Positions 8,044 to 16,334 of a stretch of DNA of 64,000 nucleotides are shown here, piece after piece; positions within the stretch are counted from its first letter, which is position 1; each line of letters begins with the position of its first letter. Both the position numbers and the translations under genes were made by a program. The DNA is from CALDTK01 sp965215215 (lineage in GTDB: Bacteria > Bacteroidota > Bacteroidia > Chitinophagales > Saprospiraceae): NCBI GenBank assembly GCA_965215215.1, contig OZ244043.1:620001-684000 (forward strand), in the 5' to 3' direction. Below the pieces are notes generated by a model. The model worked only from the letters and a program-made list of their open reading frames with translations. It did not search any database and was not told the origin of the DNA.

Positions 8044-9008
8044 TCAGATGACATGCAGGCGCCCGTCCGCCCAAACCGACATCGGCACGAGCGTCCGCTT
8101 CCGCCACACCCCGAACAACGTCACCGGGGCTCCGCCGGCCAGGGCGAGTAAGTTCCACGGGCTCGCCTCCGCTGCTCCGGGAGCGGCCCCCCGAGCGGGA
8201 GCCGCACTGCCCCCCCGCCCCGATCGACCACCCAGATCGCCTCACCGACCAAACGTGCCCGTACCCCCTGTACCGCCAACTCGAACTCCCGGCGCCAGGG
8301 TTGTAAACCGAGTACCTCCCGCTGCGCGGTCCGCTGCGCAGCCCAGTCTTCGTGCGCGAAGGGCGGCGCTTGCGAATCGCCGACACGTACGCCTTCCGGC
8401 AAAACGAGCCGCCCCGGCAGACCATCCGGGTAAACCAGCATCTCGAACTCCCCGCTCGTGCCTACTTCGAGCTGACTCGCCGGTAGTTCGCGTCCGTAGT
8501 TGAACTCGAGTTGTACGCCGCTGTGCGGTTTACGTCGACCGGTCCAGTACGTACGGCGGTAGTAGAGCGATCCTTCGACCCCCAGCTCCACCCCGGTACA
8601 GGTCCAACGATCCGACACCCGCGCACCGAGCTCGGGCAAAGCGGCCTTGCGCAGGTGGTGCCCGAAATTGAGCGCGAGCCCGGCGAGCTGTTGCTCGCTC
8701 AGGTGCTCGGCGCGCTGAAAGAGCTTACACTGCAGGTGCCAGTAGCCGAGCTCATCGAGTGCTTCAGCGGCCCAGTCACCGGTACCTACCCGGGCGGCGA
8801 GTCGGCGGAACGCGCCCGCCGGACCACCCAGCTGAGCGTCCGTGAGTTGAGCCGCGATCCGTTCGAGGTGTCCGGACGGATCCGTCTCCCAAACGCTCAG
8901 GCCGTAAGTGAGCTGGTCCTCGAGCCAGCCGCGCAGCAGGACCACCCCGGCCTGCATGTTGAGCCACTTTTGCTCCGAGAGGCCGACACTCGTTTTGGCG
9001 GAAGCCAC
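8044..9008 (-). pseudogene. C-terminal region of a SWIM zinc-finger family protein, no SWIM motif, frameshifted
   Basis: The frame from GTG 9008 runs to a stop at 8121 (295 residues). Its body (GWLEDQL, ERIAAQLTDAQLGG, ALDELGYWHLQ, VSDRWTCTGV) resembles the part that follows the zinc finger in SWIM proteins encoded with MoxR/DUF5691/DUF5682 genes. The last residues turn into Arg-rich low complexity. A one-base deletion in a C6 (8187-8192) or C7 (8210-8216) run explains this: the next frame reads SPWNLLALAGGAPVTLFGVW and ends at 8044, 38 bp before the next gene. There is no CxCxnCxH motif, and a TGA stop closes the frame about 50 bp upstream. The GTG overlaps the porQ stop (TAGTG). It could be a true mutation, a sequencing error or a switch. 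Confidence 0.65.
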
Positions 9009-10126
9009 TACAGTCTGCTCGGCCGCTCCTCCCGCACGCGCCTCGCGGCGCGCTCACCGGGGGCGAAATCGAGGAGGATCGAAATGTGGTGGGGGCCACC
9101 GCCGAGGTGCTGAACCCCGTGACCGTAGTCGAGCTGAAAGCGCCGAAAGTTGAGGCCGAGTCCGTAGCTGAAGCCCGCGAGGCTCCGGGATCCCCCGACC
9201 TTACCCTCCCGCTGCCGCTGGTGATCGTAGCCGAACCGAACCTGTACGACCTCCGCGCGCCCCAGGTAGAGCTCGCCGTTGAGGCTGAGGTGACGCGAAA
9301 AGTTGTCGAACCAGAGCGAGGCGTCACTGCGCTCGCTCGGCTCTTCGAATAGATTGGTCGGCTCGCGGTTGTCGGGGTCGTCGTAGAGGAGGTTCCAGCG
9401 GTCGAGGTGGCGGTAGAGCACGCCTACGCGTAGGGGGAGGTAGGCGAGTCGCTTCGAGACACCGGCCGACAGATTGAGCGGGAGCGGATCGCGTTGGTCG
9501 GCGTACCGGTCGATGGCCACCCCGGCGTTGCGGAGTTGGAGCGACCAAATCGTTTGCTGCGCGCTGTCCGGCGTGTAGAGGACCCCCGCGCTCACCCCGA
9601 GCCCGAAGGAGTTGTACTCCGCGATGGAGCCGCCCACGACCACGAGGCTCAGACCGAGGTGCAAGCGCTCGTCGATGTGTTTCGCCAAGCTGGCGCCCAC
9701 CGCGTAGTCCGAAGCGCGGAAACTACCCTCGGGAATCCCGCCGGGCGTCCGCCCTTCGAAGTCTCCGTAGCCTACGTACTGCACGTGCGCCGCCGCATCG
9801 AAGCCGCCGAGTCGCTCGAATCGCCGGGCACCGACGAGTGTGGAACGCCCGACCCCGCCCGGCCTAAGGTCTTGCCCGAGGTGCACCACTTTATCGGCGT
9901 TCGCGTTGAGGGCCGCCGGGTTCCAGAGGGCGAGTGCGGGGTCGCGGGCGTCGGACCGGATCGCCCAGCCCCCGAGGGCGGTAGATTGCGCGGAGGGCGC
10001 GTCGTCGAGCCAGGCGAAGGCGTACCGGCCGCCGACGATCTGGCCCCGCGCCTCCCGCAGCGCACCGCCGAGCACCAAGCAGAGGAAGGCGCAGCTTAGG
10101 TGCGTACGTAGTGATCTAACCCTCAT
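9008..10126 (-). CDS. porQ: Type IX secretion system protein PorQ
   Basis: Outer-membrane beta-barrel accessory protein of the type IX secretion system. Start chosen at ATG 10126, which overlaps the upstream stop and gives a signal peptide (LSCAFLCLVLGGALREARGQ); the longer start at 10177 would place 17 basic residues before it. The 372-residue mature region has the PorQ pattern: RYAFAWLDDAPSAQSTALGG, then DPALALWNPAALN, and alternating beta strands through to GLNFRRFQLDYGHG at the C-terminus. PorV/PorQ proteins are FadL-like 14-stranded barrels. It lies between a MORN lipoprotein and the SWIM-like gene, overlapping both. Confidence 0.85.
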   Translation of the reverse strand: MRVRSLRTHLSCAFLCLVLGGALREARGQIVGGRYAFAWLDDAPSAQSTALGGWAIRSDARDPALALWNPAALNANADKVVHLGQDLRPGGVGRSTLVGARRFERLGGFDAAAHVQYVGYGDFEGRTPGGIPEGSFRASDYAVGASLAKHIDERLHLGLSLVVVGGSIAEYNSFGLGVSAGVLYTPDSAQQTIWSLQLRNAGVAIDRYADQRDPLPLNLSAGVSKRLAYLPLRVGVLYRHLDRWNLLYDDPDNREPTNLFEEPSERSDASLWFDNFSRHLSLNGELYLGRAEVVQVRFGYDHQRQREGKVGGSRSLAGFSYGLGLNFRRFQLDYGHGVQHLGGGPHHISILLDFAPGERAARRVREERPSRL

Positions 10127-10727
10127 GCTCGGTGTTTGCGTCCGGCGTCCAAACAGTTTTGCATATCCCCGCCTCACACGTCATCCGCCTCTCCAGTTCG
10201 CCCCGTTCGTCGTACAGGCGCAGTTCGCCGTCTTCGTTGTCGCCGTCGAGGTACTGCCCCTCCGCCTTGAGCGATCCATTCGCGTACCACTCGCGGAACG
10301 GTCCGTTCTCCCGGTTTTGCCGGAAGGCGACCTCCTCTTTCTTCGTACCGTCTTCGTAGTACCCGATCCAGGTGCCGGTAGACTGGTCGTCGGCGTACTC
10401 CCCCTCGAGCTGGAGCGCGCCCGAGGGGTAGTACACCCGGTACGGACCGTCGAATCTGCCCGCCCGGTGTGTCTCCTCGTACTGTACGTCCCCGGTCTCG
10501 TAGTAGAGTCTACGCGCTCCGTCGAGCTCGCCGTCGGTGTACTGGGCCTCCTCGAGCAGCACGCCGGCGTCGTCGAAGAGCTGGTAGGCGCCCTGCCGCA
10601 GCGAGTCGTCCGGCGAGTAGCTGTACCGCTCCACGACCACACCGCCGGCGTTGCGGCGCTCCACGGTTTGGTTCTTCGTGCACGCCGCGAGCAGGAGCGC
10701 GCAGGCGAGGCTGGCCCACTTACACAT
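10116..10727 (-). CDS. MORN-repeat lipoprotein (YwqK-like)
   Basis: Start placed at ATG 10727 because it is followed at once by a lipoprotein signal with lipobox LLAAC; an upstream ATG would add nine residues in front. The 203-residue product contains about six tandem MORN/YwqK-type repeats of the form G-x-Y-x-D/E-G-x-x-x-G-x-W/Y-x-x-Y, for example EGEYADDQSTGTWIGYYEDG and EGQYLDGDNEDGELRLY. Such proteins are widespread in Bacteroidota and sometimes labelled antitoxins, but no toxin partner is seen here. It overlaps porQ by 11 bp, suggesting co-expression. Confidence 0.75.
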   Translation of the reverse strand: MCKWASLACALLLAACTKNQTVERRNAGGVVVERYSYSPDDSLRQGAYQLFDDAGVLLEEAQYTDGELDGARRLYYETGDVQYEETHRAGRFDGPYRVYYPSGALQLEGEYADDQSTGTWIGYYEDGTKKEEVAFRQNRENGPFREWYANGSLKAEGQYLDGDNEDGELRLYDERGELERRMTCEAGICKTVWTPDANTEHEG

Positions 10728-10746
10728 AGCAACGTTTAACGCGGGC

Positions 10747-11307
10747 TCACCCATTAAAGGTATTCATGGTATGTGCCAGACCGATGGTCCCGAAGCTGAG
10801 GCAAGCTTCGGCCGCTTTCGCTAAAACGGGACCCAGTGCCTCCGCCTCGGTGGCCGTCCATTTCCCGAGCACGAAGTCGACCTGCTGCCCCTGCGGAAAG
10901 TCGCTGCCGATGCCGATGCGCAGGCGGGCGTAATTGCCGCCCGCGGTCACCGCGTCGATGTCCTTGAGTCCGTTGTGCGTACCAGGCGAACCCTTGCCCC
11001 GCAGTCGCAATACGCCGAAGTCGAGCGCCAGGTCATCGACGATGGCGAGCAGGGACTCCTTACCGAGCTTTTCTTTCTCCAGCCAGTAGCGCACCGCTTT
11101 GCCCGAGCGATTCATGTACGTACTGGGCTTCAGGAGCACGAAGGTGCGCCCGCGGTGCTTGACGCGCGCCACGTCACCGAGTGTTTCGGTCTTCCAACTC
11201 CCTTCGTGCGTTCGCGCCAGCTCGTCGAGCACGTCGAAGCCGATGTTGTGCCGGGTGCGCGCGTACTCCGCGCCGACGTTGCCGAGACCTGCTAGTAAAA
11301 ACTTCAT
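10747..11307 (-). CDS. pth: Peptidyl-tRNA hydrolase
   Basis: Cytoplasmic esterase that releases peptides from prematurely dropped peptidyl-tRNA. The 186-residue length and all family landmarks are present: LLAGLGNVGAEYARTRHNIG with catalytic His near residue 21, the LLKPSTYMNRSG block with Asn, VDDLALDFG, and the RLRGKGSPGTHNGLKDI block with the second His/Asn. It is the first gene of the leftward run pth - MORN lipoprotein - porQ - SWIM-like. A copy of the 13-mer lies in its 3' part (10815-10827). Confidence 0.95.
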   Translation of the reverse strand: MKFLLAGLGNVGAEYARTRHNIGFDVLDELARTHEGSWKTETLGDVARVKHRGRTFVLLKPSTYMNRSGKAVRYWLEKEKLGKESLLAIVDDLALDFGVLRLRGKGSPGTHNGLKDIDAVTAGGNYARLRIGIGSDFPQGQQVDFVLGKWTATEAEALGPVLAKAAEACLSFGTIGLAHTMNTFNG

Positions 11308-11379
11308 TCGTGGACGCGCCCTTTGCCAATTCGGCGCAAGAAAGACAACCTAACTCTTCCGGGCGGCGATCTTAGCCGC

Positions 11380-12408
11380 ATGCACCTGGCCGACACCACC
11401 CGCTTCCTCCGGAAGCTCACCCCCCGACGCGTGTGGAACGCCGCCAAGGTGGGCGCCAGCTACTACGCCACGCGCGCCAGCGGGCGGGCCGTGCAGTGGG
11501 GCAACCCGATTACCCTCAGCGTGGAGCCGACCACGGCCTGTAACCTGCGGTGCCCGGAGTGCCCGAGCGGACTGCGGCAGTTCACGCGGCCGACCGGTAA
11601 CCTGAAGCAGGACTTCTTCACCGATACGCTCGCGCAGCTGGGTCGCGACCTGGTGTACCTGATCTTCTACTTCCAGGGGGAGCCGTACATCAACCCGAAG
11701 TTCCTCGAGATGGTGGCGCACGCACACCGCCGCGGCATCTACACGATCACGAGCACGAACGGACACTTCCTGAGTCCGGCCAACGCGCGCGCCACGGTAG
11801 CGAGCGGGCTCGATCGGGTGATCATATCGGTGGACGGAACCGACCAGGAGACCTACTCCGCATACCGCAAGGAGGGAAAATTGGCCAACGTACTCGAGGG
11901 CGCCCGCAACCTCGTGGCGGCCCGCGGGGAAGCGGGTGTCTCGCACCCGCACATCATCTTCCAGTTCCTCGTCGTCCGACCGAACGAGCACCAGATCCCC
12001 GACATCTACCGGCTCGCCGAGGAGGTCGGCGTCGATGAGGTCAAGCTCAAGACCGCGCAGGTCTACGACTACGCCCAGGGCAATCCGCTCATCCCGACCA
12101 TCGACCGCTACAGTCGCTACGCTCGCCAGTCCGACGGCAGCTACCGCATCAAGAACAGGCTACTCAACCACTGCTGGAAGCTCTGGCACTCCTGCGTGGT
12201 TACCTGGGACGGGCTCGTGGTCCCCTGCTGCTTCGACAAAGATGCCACGCACCGACTGGGCGACCTCAAGCGGCAGCGCTTCGCCGAGGTTTGGCACTCC
12301 GAAGCTTACGGTCGCTTCCGCAAAACCCTCCTCAAAGGGCGGGAGCACATCGAGATTTGCCGCAATTGCACCGAGGGCTGTAAGGTTTGGGAAACGGCGG
12401 AAGTGTAG
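11380..12408 (+). CDS. Radical SAM/SPASM domain protein
   Basis: Radical S-adenosylmethionine enzyme with an N-terminal CxxxCxxC cluster motif (CNLRCPEC, about residue 57) in a TIM-barrel core of about 200 residues, and a C-terminal SPASM-type cysteine region (CWKLWHSCVV, VPCCFDKDA, CRNCTEGC) that binds extra Fe-S clusters. Start placed at ATG 11380; an upstream ATG at 11323 would add 19 residues lacking homology-like character. Products of this type modify peptides or act in cell-envelope or cofactor chemistry; no precursor peptide is seen next to it. Divergent from pth. Confidence 0.8.
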   Translation: MHLADTTRFLRKLTPRRVWNAAKVGASYYATRASGRAVQWGNPITLSVEPTTACNLRCPECPSGLRQFTRPTGNLKQDFFTDTLAQLGRDLVYLIFYFQGEPYINPKFLEMVAHAHRRGIYTITSTNGHFLSPANARATVASGLDRVIISVDGTDQETYSAYRKEGKLANVLEGARNLVAARGEAGVSHPHIIFQFLVVRPNEHQIPDIYRLAEEVGVDEVKLKTAQVYDYAQGNPLIPTIDRYSRYARQSDGSYRIKNRLLNHCWKLWHSCVVTWDGLVVPCCFDKDATHRLGDLKRQRFAEVWHSEAYGRFRKTLLKGREHIEICRNCTEGCKVWETAEV

Positions 12409-12422
12409 CACCACCCCTTCGG

Positions 12423-12905
12423 CTATTCCTCCGATAGGCGCGTGCCGTTCTCGCGGTACTCGACGTCGAATTTCTTCTCCCCCTTCGGATCGATCTCCAC
12501 GTCGTAAAATTTCCCCTTCTCGGCGTTGTCGGTGTACTCGAGCTCCACGATGTCGTCCTTGTCGTACTCCTCCTTTATGGCGTCCTGGACGGCATCCGGT
12601 AGGTCTTCCCAATCCAGGGAGCGCTCCGTTTCGATCCACGAACCGTCCGGGTCGAAGTCCGCGCGGTACTTTATGTCGTTCAGCTCGTACTGAGCCTCGT
12701 AACTGTCGTTGCGGTCGACTTTCCAGTCGATGTCCCCGACGCCAGCGTACTTCGCGTTCATAGCGTCGACTACGACCTGCGGTACGTCGTCTTCGTCCGG
12801 GGATTGCCCCGCGGCGGAACGCGTCCCACAGGCGAGGATGGCCACCGTGCACCAAAGCGTGCTGCACGTGAATAGAGCGCGGGACAGGGTTGCGGACTTA
12901 AGCAT
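12423..12905 (-). CDS. PepSY-like lipoprotein/exported protein
   Basis: 160 residues with an N-terminal signal containing a lipobox-like VAILAC. The mature part has repeated motifs of the PepSY-like (beta-lactamase-inhibitor-like fold) family: VPQVVVDAMNAKY followed by DWKVDRNDSYEA, and DLPDAVQDAIKEEYDKDDIVE followed by KFYDVEID and KKFDVEYRENGT. Such proteins are periplasmic in Bacteroidota and their role is not defined. It is convergent to the radical SAM gene with a 14-bp gap, and TAACCTTT occurs 3 nt before its ATG. Confidence 0.7.
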   Translation of the reverse strand: MLKSATLSRALFTCSTLWCTVAILACGTRSAAGQSPDEDDVPQVVVDAMNAKYAGVGDIDWKVDRNDSYEAQYELNDIKYRADFDPDGSWIETERSLDWEDLPDAVQDAIKEEYDKDDIVELEYTDNAEKGKFYDVEIDPKGEKKFDVEYRENGTRLSEE

Positions 12906-12908
12906 GGT

Positions 12909-12916
12909 AAAGGTTA
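12909..12916 (-). promoter_or_regulatory. -7-like box (TAACCTTT) before PepSY-like gene
   Basis: Minus strand TAACCTTT, 3 nt before ATG 12905. If it is the -7 element, the transcript would be leaderless or nearly so; it may instead be a translation signal. Confidence 0.3.
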
Positions 12917-12998
12917 ACGGCGCGAGCTAACGAATAGTGGTCTTGCCCCGTAATCGGTGTTTTGATACCTACATCTTGGGATTGGTTAATAATCACCT

Positions 12999-13006
12999 TA
13001 CCTTGC
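12999..13006 (+). promoter_or_regulatory. -7-like box (TACCTTGC) upstream of TPR gene
   Basis: TACCTTGC, with a TTGG about 17 nt upstream (12983-12986) in a local AT-rich stretch, resembles the -33/-7 pair of Bacteroidota promoters. It lies 148 nt before ATG 13154. Confidence 0.4.
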
Positions 13007-13153
13007 GCACACCCTCAGCCCTCCCGTCGACCGCGTTCGTCCGCGATGATGGCCGCCGATTTCACTTTCCGAAACGCTTTCGCACCAGCTAAACTTCAGC
13101 TTTGGTGCTCTTCGTCTGACCATCATCCTCACGCCCCCTCTAGCTTCTCCCGT

Positions 13154-14047
13154 ATGCACCGCGTAATCATCTTCGGACAAATCGAGTACAAGAACGCCCG
13201 TAGCGTAGGCTTCGCGCGCACTGAATTCCAGCGCCACGCCGAAACCATCGCCAAGTTCGATACGCTGATCCGACCCGAGGCCATCTTCGGGGACGACCCG
13301 GAGGTAGATTACGGGAGCCTCACGATCACCTTCGACCGGGAGCTGTTCGACGCGAGCGATAAAACGCTCAACAACACCATTCAGAGCCTGAACGTGCTCC
13401 TGCAATTCGCCATGGCCGGGCGCATCGACCTGTTCATCATGGAGGCCGGCGATCTCCCCCGACAGAAGACGCTACTCGTTCAAAACGAGAAGAAAACCGT
13501 CCACGCCTTCGCCGCCGGCATGGAGGCGCTCGAGGAGAAGCGGTACGAGGACAGCCTCGCCCCGCTCACCGATGCCATCGCGAGTTTCCCCCGGCACGCG
13601 TGGGCCCTCGAATCCAGGGGCCAGGCGCACTACGAGCTCGGTCGGCTGGCGGAGGCGGAAGCCGATTTTAAAGCGGCCCTCAAATTGTACCCGAGCTACC
13701 CGGGCGCCCACCTCGGTACCGCCCGCATCGCCTACGCGGGCGATCGCAGCGCGGCGACCTTCGACAGCCTCGAGCGCGCCATGAAGGCCAGCATCCCACA
13801 CCAGCCGGGGTACTGGATCTCGGCGCTCTTTAAGGCGCAAGTGCTGCTCGACATGGCGGAGCGGGAGGGCGTGAACGCGCGCGAGGAGGCGCGGGGCTAC
13901 GTATCCACGGCCAAGGTGTTGCTCAATCGGTACGCCTCCAAATTGCGCCAGCTGGGATCAGCGCGCAACGCCTACTACCCCACCCCGGAAGAGCTGGAGA
14001 AGCTGAAGGAGCGGGCCGGGGAGTTGGAGGACACGGTGTTGGCTTAA
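13154..14047 (+). CDS. TPR-repeat protein
   Basis: 297 residues from ATG 13154 (MHRVIIFGQIEYK); the open frame extends upstream but that stretch is low-complexity and crosses a promoter-like region. Residues 1-115 form an unrecognised alpha/beta domain including FDTLIRPEAIFGDDPEVDYG. From about 120 onward there are TPR motifs (AAGMEALEEKRYEDSLAPL, HAWALESRGQAHYELGRLAE, AYAGDRSAATFDSLERAM). There is no signal peptide, so it is probably cytoplasmic, perhaps a scaffold. A terminator-like hairpin follows 170 bp downstream. Confidence 0.6.
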   Translation: MHRVIIFGQIEYKNARSVGFARTEFQRHAETIAKFDTLIRPEAIFGDDPEVDYGSLTITFDRELFDASDKTLNNTIQSLNVLLQFAMAGRIDLFIMEAGDLPRQKTLLVQNEKKTVHAFAAGMEALEEKRYEDSLAPLTDAIASFPRHAWALESRGQAHYELGRLAEAEADFKAALKLYPSYPGAHLGTARIAYAGDRSAATFDSLERAMKASIPHQPGYWISALFKAQVLLDMAEREGVNAREEARGYVSTAKVLLNRYASKLRQLGSARNAYYPTPEELEKLKERAGELEDTVLA

Positions 14048-14328
14048 ACGGCGGAACCCGCCTAACGTGCCCCGGGGGGAGGAGCGGTAACGGTTCGGTA
14101 GGGACCAATTTCGCGCGGGGACGCGGCGGAGGTCACACGGGGGACGCGGAGACCGGTATGGCGTACTGCCCCCGCGTGACCTTCGCGTGAACTTTCTTCT
14201 AAATACTCCGAGTAGCGTGGCGTTAGGCGAGTTCCGCTCTTGCCACGCGTTTTAGGGCGAGCGCTCACCGCAGCCACGGGCGCACGAGCGGAGCTCGCCG
14301 AACGCGCCGCCCTTCTAACGTGCCCGAT
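14048..14328. other. GC-rich non-coding gap
   Basis: About 280 bp between the convergent TPR and atpC genes. It contains the hairpin at 14215-14248 and the phrase CTAACGTGCCC at both ends (14063 and 14316), but no plausible gene. Confidence 0.5.
14215..14254 (+). terminator. Hairpin terminator downstream of the TPR gene
   Basis: The 7-bp stem GCGTGGC/GCCACGC (14215-14221, 14242-14248) encloses a smaller stem and is followed by GTTTT. It would stop rightward transcription from the TPR gene. Confidence 0.5.
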
Positions 14329-14598
14329 TTAGCTCTGCGAGGAGTCCCGGTAGTCTTTGGCGCCCTGCACCAGCAGCGCGATCTCGTTGTTCAAAACCTC
14401 CACAAAGCCCGCGGTAATGCCGAAGGTGATCAACTTCCCGTCGGCACGCCGGATGGTTACCCCGCCGTCGCCGAGGGCACTCACGATCGGAGCGTGGTTA
14501 CGGAGGATCTGAAACTCCCCCTCCACGCCCGGCACGCTGAGGCTGTTGATGCTGCCGGAGTAGAGTTCCTTCTCCGGGGTGAGCACGCTGATGGTCAT
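14329..14598 (-). CDS. atpC: ATP synthase F1 subunit epsilon (short form)
   Basis: Central-stalk subunit of F1. The 89 residues comprise only the N-terminal beta-sandwich: the start TISVLTPEKELYSGSINSLSV, then GEFQILRNHAPIVSALGDGGV and a final strand region. The C-terminal two-helix domain, which in longer forms inhibits ATP hydrolysis, is absent. It follows atpD by 15 bp on the same strand, the usual atpDC pair, with the rest of the ATP synthase genes elsewhere, as is common in Bacteroidota. Confidence 0.92.
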   Translation of the reverse strand: MTISVLTPEKELYSGSINSLSVPGVEGEFQILRNHAPIVSALGDGGVTIRRADGKLITFGITAGFVEVLNNEIALLVQGAKDYRDSSQS

Positions 14599-14613
14599 AG
14601 TAGTGGCGATGGC

Positions 14614-16131
14614 TTAGGCAGTTTCTTCGGCGAGTAGTTTCTCGCCGGCGGCGATTACGTCGTTGATGTCCCCCTTGAGGTTAAACGCGTTCTCCGGGTA
14701 CTTATCGAGCTCACCGTCGAGGATCATGGTGAATCCCTTGATCGTGTCTTCGATCGGCACGAGTACGCCTTTCAGACCGGTAAACTGCTCGGCTACGTGG
14801 AAGGGCTGACTCAGAAAGCGCTGAACGCGGCGGGCGCGACTCACAACCAGCTTATCCTCGTCGGAAAGCTCCTCGATGCCGAGGATGGCGATGATGTCCT
14901 GCAGCTCGTTGTAACGCTGCAAAATCTGCTGCACGGCCTGCGCGCAGTTGTAGTGCTCGTCGCCCAAGATCTTCGGATCGAGGATCCGACTCGTCGAAGC
15001 CAGCGGATCCACGGCGGGGTAAATGCCCTGCGAAGCGATTTTACGCGAGAGCGCGGTAGTGGCATCGAGGTGGGCGAAGGTGGTCGCCGGGGCCGGGTCG
15101 GTATAGTCATCCGCCGGCACGTACACCGCCTGCACCGAGGTAATGGATCCGCGCTTCGTGGAGGTAATCCGCTCCTGCATCGTACCCATCTCCGTGGCCA
15201 ACGTCGGCTGGTAGCCCACGGCCGAAGGCATCCGGCCGAGCAGGGCCGATACTTCCGAACCGGCCTGAGTGAAGCGGAAGATGTTGTCGATGAAGAAGAG
15301 GATGTCCCGACCGCCGTTCGGGTCGTTCATGTCCCCGTCTCGGTAGTACTCGGCGATGGTGAGTCCGGAGAGGGCCACGCGGGCGCGGGCACCGGGAGGC
15401 TCGTTCATCTGACCGAACACGAAGGTCGCCTTGGAGTCGCGCAAGTCGGACAGCTTCACCTTCGAAAGGTCCCAGCCCCCCTCTTCCATCGAGTGGAGGA
15501 AGTCCTTACCGTAGTTGATGATGCCCGCCTCGAGCATCTCGCGCATCAGGTCGTTCCCCTCGCGGGTACGCTCACCGACGCCGGCGAACACGGAGATCCC
15601 GTCGTAGCCCTTGGCGATGTTGTTGATCAGCTCCTGGATCAGCACGGTCTTACCTACCCCAGCCCCACCGAACAGACCGATCTTCCCTCCCTTGAGGTAA
15701 GGCTCGATCAGGTCGATCACCTTGATCCCGGTGTAGAGCACCTCGGTAGCCACGGAGAGATCCTCGTAGCGCGGTGGCTTGCGGTGGATCGGGTAGGCCT
15801 TCTCGCCCTTCGGTACGGCCGGGAGGCCGTCGATCGGCTCTCCCACCACGTTGAACAGCCGACCCTTGATTTGCTCGCCGACCGGCATCGAGATCGGCAG
15901 ACCGGTATCGATCACCTCCTCGCCGCGTACGAGTCCGTCGGTAGAGTCCATGGCCACGGCGCGAACGGCGTCCTCGCCGAGGTGCTGCTGCACTTCGAGC
16001 ACGAGGGTATCGCTCCCGGGCCGCAGAATCTCGAGTGCCGTGTATATTTCCGGAAGAACGGCGCCCTGCGCGGAGAAACTAACGTCGACCACCGGGCCGA
16101 TTACTTGCTTTACTTGGCCTTTATTCGCCAT
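14614..16131 (-). CDS. atpD: ATP synthase F1 subunit beta
   Basis: Catalytic subunit of F1, 505 residues. The P-loop GGAGVGKTVL is near residue 155, followed by the VGERTREGNDL block and the catalytic Glu, the Walker B strand ILFFIDNIFRF, the ALLGRMPSAVGYQPTLATEMG block, and the LDATTALSRKIASQGIYPAVDPL signature. It heads an atpD-atpC operon. A TATCTTCG box on the minus strand about 60 nt upstream of ATG 16131 may be its promoter. Confidence 0.97.
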   Translation of the reverse strand: MANKGQVKQVIGPVVDVSFSAQGAVLPEIYTALEILRPGSDTLVLEVQQHLGEDAVRAVAMDSTDGLVRGEEVIDTGLPISMPVGEQIKGRLFNVVGEPIDGLPAVPKGEKAYPIHRKPPRYEDLSVATEVLYTGIKVIDLIEPYLKGGKIGLFGGAGVGKTVLIQELINNIAKGYDGISVFAGVGERTREGNDLMREMLEAGIINYGKDFLHSMEEGGWDLSKVKLSDLRDSKATFVFGQMNEPPGARARVALSGLTIAEYYRDGDMNDPNGGRDILFFIDNIFRFTQAGSEVSALLGRMPSAVGYQPTLATEMGTMQERITSTKRGSITSVQAVYVPADDYTDPAPATTFAHLDATTALSRKIASQGIYPAVDPLASTSRILDPKILGDEHYNCAQAVQQILQRYNELQDIIAILGIEELSDEDKLVVSRARRVQRFLSQPFHVAEQFTGLKGVLVPIEDTIKGFTMILDGELDKYPENAFNLKGDINDVIAAGEKLLAEETA

Positions 16132-16334
16132 GGTGCTCTGTACGGGATTGTGCGTAAATCGAGGGGGTACCCCTAATCGGCCGCGAAGATAGGCCAGTCC
16201 TCCGGAAGGGCCGACCCCCGCTTTACACTAACCGCTACCCCCGAAATCCCGCCCGCATCTCCCTGCTCTCCTCCGCCATCGTAGGCCTCGCGCGTGCCCC
16301 CCTCTCCGACGATGCGTTACGGGACGCCGAGACG

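Noticed and set aside
8006..8425. N-terminal extension of the GGGP synthase frame
   Set aside because: Low-complexity Arg/Gly/Ser sequence overlapping the preceding gene; the family start fits ATG 8005.
10116..10727. YwqK protein as antitoxin of a toxin-antitoxin pair
   Set aside because: No toxin gene adjoins it; the label comes from automated annotation, and the protein is a MORN-repeat lipoprotein.
11380..12905. Radical SAM plus small neighbour as a peptide-modification (RiPP) locus
   Set aside because: The neighbour on the opposite strand is a PepSY-like exported protein and no precursor-like peptide was seen.
12962..13153. Upstream extension of the TPR protein
   Set aside because: Crosses the promoter-like AT-rich stretch and lacks protein-like character; ATG 13154 begins the folded part.
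14797..16176. Long open frame on the plus strand opposite atpD
   Set aside because: It is antisense to an unmistakable atpD; GC-rich codon structure makes such shadow frames common here.
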